DNA of 6,431 nucleotides from Bacteroidota bacterium (GTDB lineage Bacteria; Bacteroidota; Bacteroidia; Bacteroidales; VadinHA17), in NCBI GenBank assembly GCA_030628785.1, contig DAOVQI010000198.1, forward strand, positions 1 to 6,431. The letters are read 5' to 3'. Position 1 is the first letter of the stretch, and each line of letters starts with the position of its first letter. Positions 4,420 to 6,431 of the stretch are shown here, piece after piece. Under the pieces are notes generated by a model that searched no databases, had not been told where the DNA came from, and saw only the letters and a list, made by a program, of their open reading frames with translations. Both the position numbers and the translations under genes were made by a program.

Positions 4420-5919
4420 ATGAATAAAAAAATTATTTTAACGCTGAACCTTATTTTATTGATTTCATACTCATGTAAAAAACAGTCAACACTTGAATTA
4501 AAAAAAGGAAAAGTTATTGTTGCTGGTAAATTTCTTGACATACCAAAAAAGATTAGTACAATAACGATAGCATTTGAAGATGCTGTTAGAAATTCTGTTA
4601 ACCTAACTGAGATTATTGACACAAATATTGTGGAGTTTAAATTTGAATTTGATTTATTTAATCCCCAAGACCTTACCTTAAAGTGTGGAAAATACTTAAC
4701 CCTAATTTTAGCTCCTGGTGATAGTCTTTGGATTACTTTTAAGAAAGGTTTTTATGAATGTGATTTTTCGCAATTATTGAATTATGTAGCATTCAGAGGT
4801 AATCATGTAAAAACCACTGAGGAAATTATTAAATATCGTATTTATAAAAAAGAGAAATATTTCATCCCAAAATGTGAAGGGAAAACTACAGAACAATATC
4901 TCAAAGATCTCTCTTCATGGATTGATAAAGAAAAAATCACATTGCTTAGTTTTATTAAAAAAAACAATCCTGACCCGGAATTTATTTCCTGGGCAAATTT
5001 TGATATTATCTACAGGAATGCCAATTACCTTATTGATTACAAATATTACCTACATATAAATAATAAAGAGCTTGAAGGAGAGCTTTTTAATACTTCATTA
5101 TTCCCTGTAAATAATGATTCTGCTATAGTTTCATTTGTGTACGGATTACATCTTTGGCATTACGGACAAGAAAAATATATTCTTGGAAATCCTGCTGTAA
5201 TGAAATCAATTGAAGAAGAGGATTTTTCTAGTGCGTATGAAACATGCTTAACAAACCTTATCAAAAATGAAATTTCCGGTTTGTCAAGAGATATTATGGT
5301 ATACAAAATTTACTTAGCTTGCTTTGAGAAATCATATGAAGCTTTTGCAAACCTATATCAAAATCGTTATGATTTTATATCAAGCAAAACCTTAAACGAA
5401 CAATTAGAATTGAAGAAAACGAAATACGAAAAGCTAAAAAAAGATGGAATTGCTTACTTAAATACCAAGTCTTTATGCGAGGATATAATTGTAGGAGACA
5501 TTTTCAAACAGTTATCAGAGAAATTCAAAGGCAAAGTTATTTATGTCGACATTTGGGCAACATGGTGCGGACCTTGTAAAGCTGAAATTCCATATTCGAT
5601 TGGACTTCAGGAGAATTTTAAAAACCAAAACGTAGAATTCGTTTATCTATGCTTAAAATCTGATATAACTACATGGGAGCAAACAATAAAAAATTCGAGC
5701 CTTGGAGGTCACCATTATTTTTTTGATAAAGCCCAATCTGAATTACTAAGGAGTAAGTTAAAATTCCAAGGTTATCCTACCTATTTATTGATAAATCGGA
5801 AAAGTGAAATCGTTGATAATAATGCCCCAAGACCATCAAGTAAAGAAATAAAAAATAAAATTGATGAATTATTAAACGCCACACAATTACTTAATAACAG
5901 CGAAGCGAATAACAACTGA
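4420..5919 (+). CDS. TlpA-family thioredoxin-domain lipoprotein
   Basis: This 499-residue protein is probably an envelope lipoprotein with thiol-disulfide oxidoreductase activity. Residues 1-18 are a lipoprotein signal (KK, then a hydrophobic stretch) ending in a relaxed lipobox SYSC with lipidated Cys19; the next residues KKQST lack the acidic run of surface-export signals, so a periplasm-facing anchor is likelier. The N-terminal region carries LAPGDSL (97-103), typical of the DUF4369-like part of Bacteroidota TlpA proteins. A long middle region (about 110-350) is unassigned. The thioredoxin domain (about 355-490) has VDIWATWCGPC with Cys383/Cys386 and a GYPT cis-proline loop (Pro453), so the catalytic parts are complete. 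The gene is AT-rich: 17/60 GC in two hand-counted lines, against 21-29/60 in neighbouring genes. The last eight codons (NNSEANNN) come from a 26-bp repeat. No Shine-Dalgarno sequence. Partner unknown. Confidence 0.9.
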   Translation: MNKKIILTLNLILLISYSCKKQSTLELKKGKVIVAGKFLDIPKKISTITIAFEDAVRNSVNLTEIIDTNIVEFKFEFDLFNPQDLTLKCGKYLTLILAPGDSLWITFKKGFYECDFSQLLNYVAFRGNHVKTTEEIIKYRIYKKEKYFIPKCEGKTTEQYLKDLSSWIDKEKITLLSFIKKNNPDPEFISWANFDIIYRNANYLIDYKYYLHINNKELEGELFNTSLFPVNNDSAIVSFVYGLHLWHYGQEKYILGNPAVMKSIEEEDFSSAYETCLTNLIKNEISGLSRDIMVYKIYLACFEKSYEAFANLYQNRYDFISSKTLNEQLELKKTKYEKLKKDGIAYLNTKSLCEDIIVGDIFKQLSEKFKGKVIYVDIWATWCGPCKAEIPYSIGLQENFKNQNVEFVYLCLKSDITTWEQTIKNSSLGGHHYFFDKAQSELLRSKLKFQGYPTYLLINRKSEIVDNNAPRPSSKEIKNKIDELLNATQLLNNSEANNN

Positions 5920-6006
5920 AAAACAACTAAATGACGCGAAGCAAATGACTATTGAATGACAGCGAAGCAAATGACAATCGAATGACAGCGAAGCAAATAA
6001 CAACAG
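5893..6006. repeat. 26-bp tandem array overlapping the lipoprotein stop codon
   Basis: Four units (5893-5918, 5930-5954, 5955-5980, 5981-6006) have the core AATGACAGCGAAGCAAATGA. The first differs most and encodes the protein's NNSEANNN tail, with the TGA stop at 5917-5919; an 11-bp insert separates it from the rest. Each full unit joins a 15-bp GCGAAG-containing part to an 11-bp part that is the inverse of the TCATTCAATGG repeat at 4132-4186. The array ends 21 bases before gmk. Confidence 0.8.
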
Positions 6007-6027
6007 AATACCGTAAAAAAGACTAAA

Positions 6028-6431
6028 ATGGATTTTAAAGGCAAACTAATCATTTTCTCAGCTCCTTCGGGTGCAGGAAAAACTACCATAGTGAGGCATC
6101 TCCTGCATCAGAATTTGGATCTGGAATTTTCCATTTCAGCCTGCAGCCGGCAGAAACGGGAAAAGGAAACAGATGGTAAGGATTACTATTTCCTTACGGT
6201 TGAGGAATTTAAGGAAAAGTTAAAAAATAATGAATTCGTCGAATGGGAGGAAGTTTATAAAGATCATTTTTACGGAACACTTAAGAGTGAAATAAACAGG
6301 ATCTGGGAGAAAGGGAAACATGTACTTTTCGATGTGGATGTTGTAGGCGGACTGAATTTAAAAAATCAGTATAAAGACCAGGCTCTCGCAATTTTTATTT
6401 TGCCGCCTTCACTCAAAGAACTTGAAAAACG
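6028..6431 (+). CDS. gmk: Guanylate kinase, 5' part (runs off the window)
   Basis: The first 134 codons of guanylate kinase, which converts GMP and ATP to GDP and ADP in the cytoplasm and is essential for guanine nucleotide supply. The P-loop is APSGAGKT (12-19), with Ala in place of the usual first Gly. The GMP-binding region has SISACSR (35-41) with Arg41 and Arg44 spaced as in the family's RxxR, then DGKDYYF (49-55) and EWEEVYKDHFYGT (72-84). VLFDVDVVGG (99-108) matches the VLxxIDxxG strand. The full protein should be about 190-200 residues, so roughly the last third is beyond the edge. The ATG at 6028 starts MDFKGKLIIFSAPSG, the normal family opening. No TAnnTTTG promoter is visible between the lipoprotein gene and this start, so read-through from upstream is likely. 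In many Bacteroidota, as I recall, nadD follows. Confidence 0.97.
   Translation, partial: MDFKGKLIIFSAPSGAGKTTIVRHLLHQNLDLEFSISACSRQKREKETDGKDYYFLTVEEFKEKLKNNEFVEWEEVYKDHFYGTLKSEINRIWEKGKHVLFDVDVVGGLNLKNQYKDQALAIFILPPSLKELEK

Noticed and set aside
5893..6006. CRISPR or iteron-type origin from the 26-bp units
   Set aside because: Units abut without spacers, there is no initiator gene or AT-rich unwinding element pattern, and the array overlaps a coding end.

Overview
The window looks like chromosomal DNA of a Bacteroidota bacterium, probably an environmental or uncultured lineage. The clues are the TTTG / TAnnTTTG promoter layout before yicC, the absence of Shine-Dalgarno sequences before all four genes, a TlpA-type lipoprotein with a relaxed lipobox, a yicC gene upstream of gmk, and gaps packed with short tandem arrays and GC-rich palindromes. 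I recognise several of these repeat words as common in Bacteroidota, but that is recollection and was not searched.

Layout: 1-553 is non-coding and repeat-rich (hairpins, a CCCCGGAGGGG element and a 58-bp element with a conserved minus-strand reading). 554-1894 (+) encodes a MATE-family multidrug/cation antiporter. 1895-2719 is non-coding: an 8-bp AT-rich tandem array, several palindromes, then two overlapping promoter candidates. 2720-3595 (+) encodes the YicC/YloC endoribonuclease. 3596-4419 is a dense mosaic: a 7-bp array starting on the yicC stop codon, a hairpin, an 8-bp purine-rich array, a second copy of the 1-553 composite element interrupted by a 72-bp palindrome, and 11-bp arrays. 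4420-5919 (+) encodes a lipoprotein with a C-terminal TlpA/thioredoxin domain. 5893-6006 is a 26-bp repeat array that supplies the lipoprotein's last codons and its stop. 6028 to the window edge (+) is the 5' part of gmk, guanylate kinase.

How the genes fit together: yicC and gmk are commonly neighbours in bacteria. Here they lie on the same strand but about 2.4 kb apart, separated by an AT-rich tlpA-like gene flanked by members of one repeat family in opposite orientations. This looks like a cargo gene placed inside a housekeeping pair. No promoter consensus is visible just before gmk, so it may depend on transcription from upstream. The MATE gene appears unrelated in function.

No complete new defence or mobile system is visible: there is no transposase, CRISPR array, toxin-antitoxin pair or RNA gene. 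The most unusual content is the repeat architecture, especially the twice-occurring composite element whose copies differ mostly at synonymous positions of a minus-strand peptide frame.
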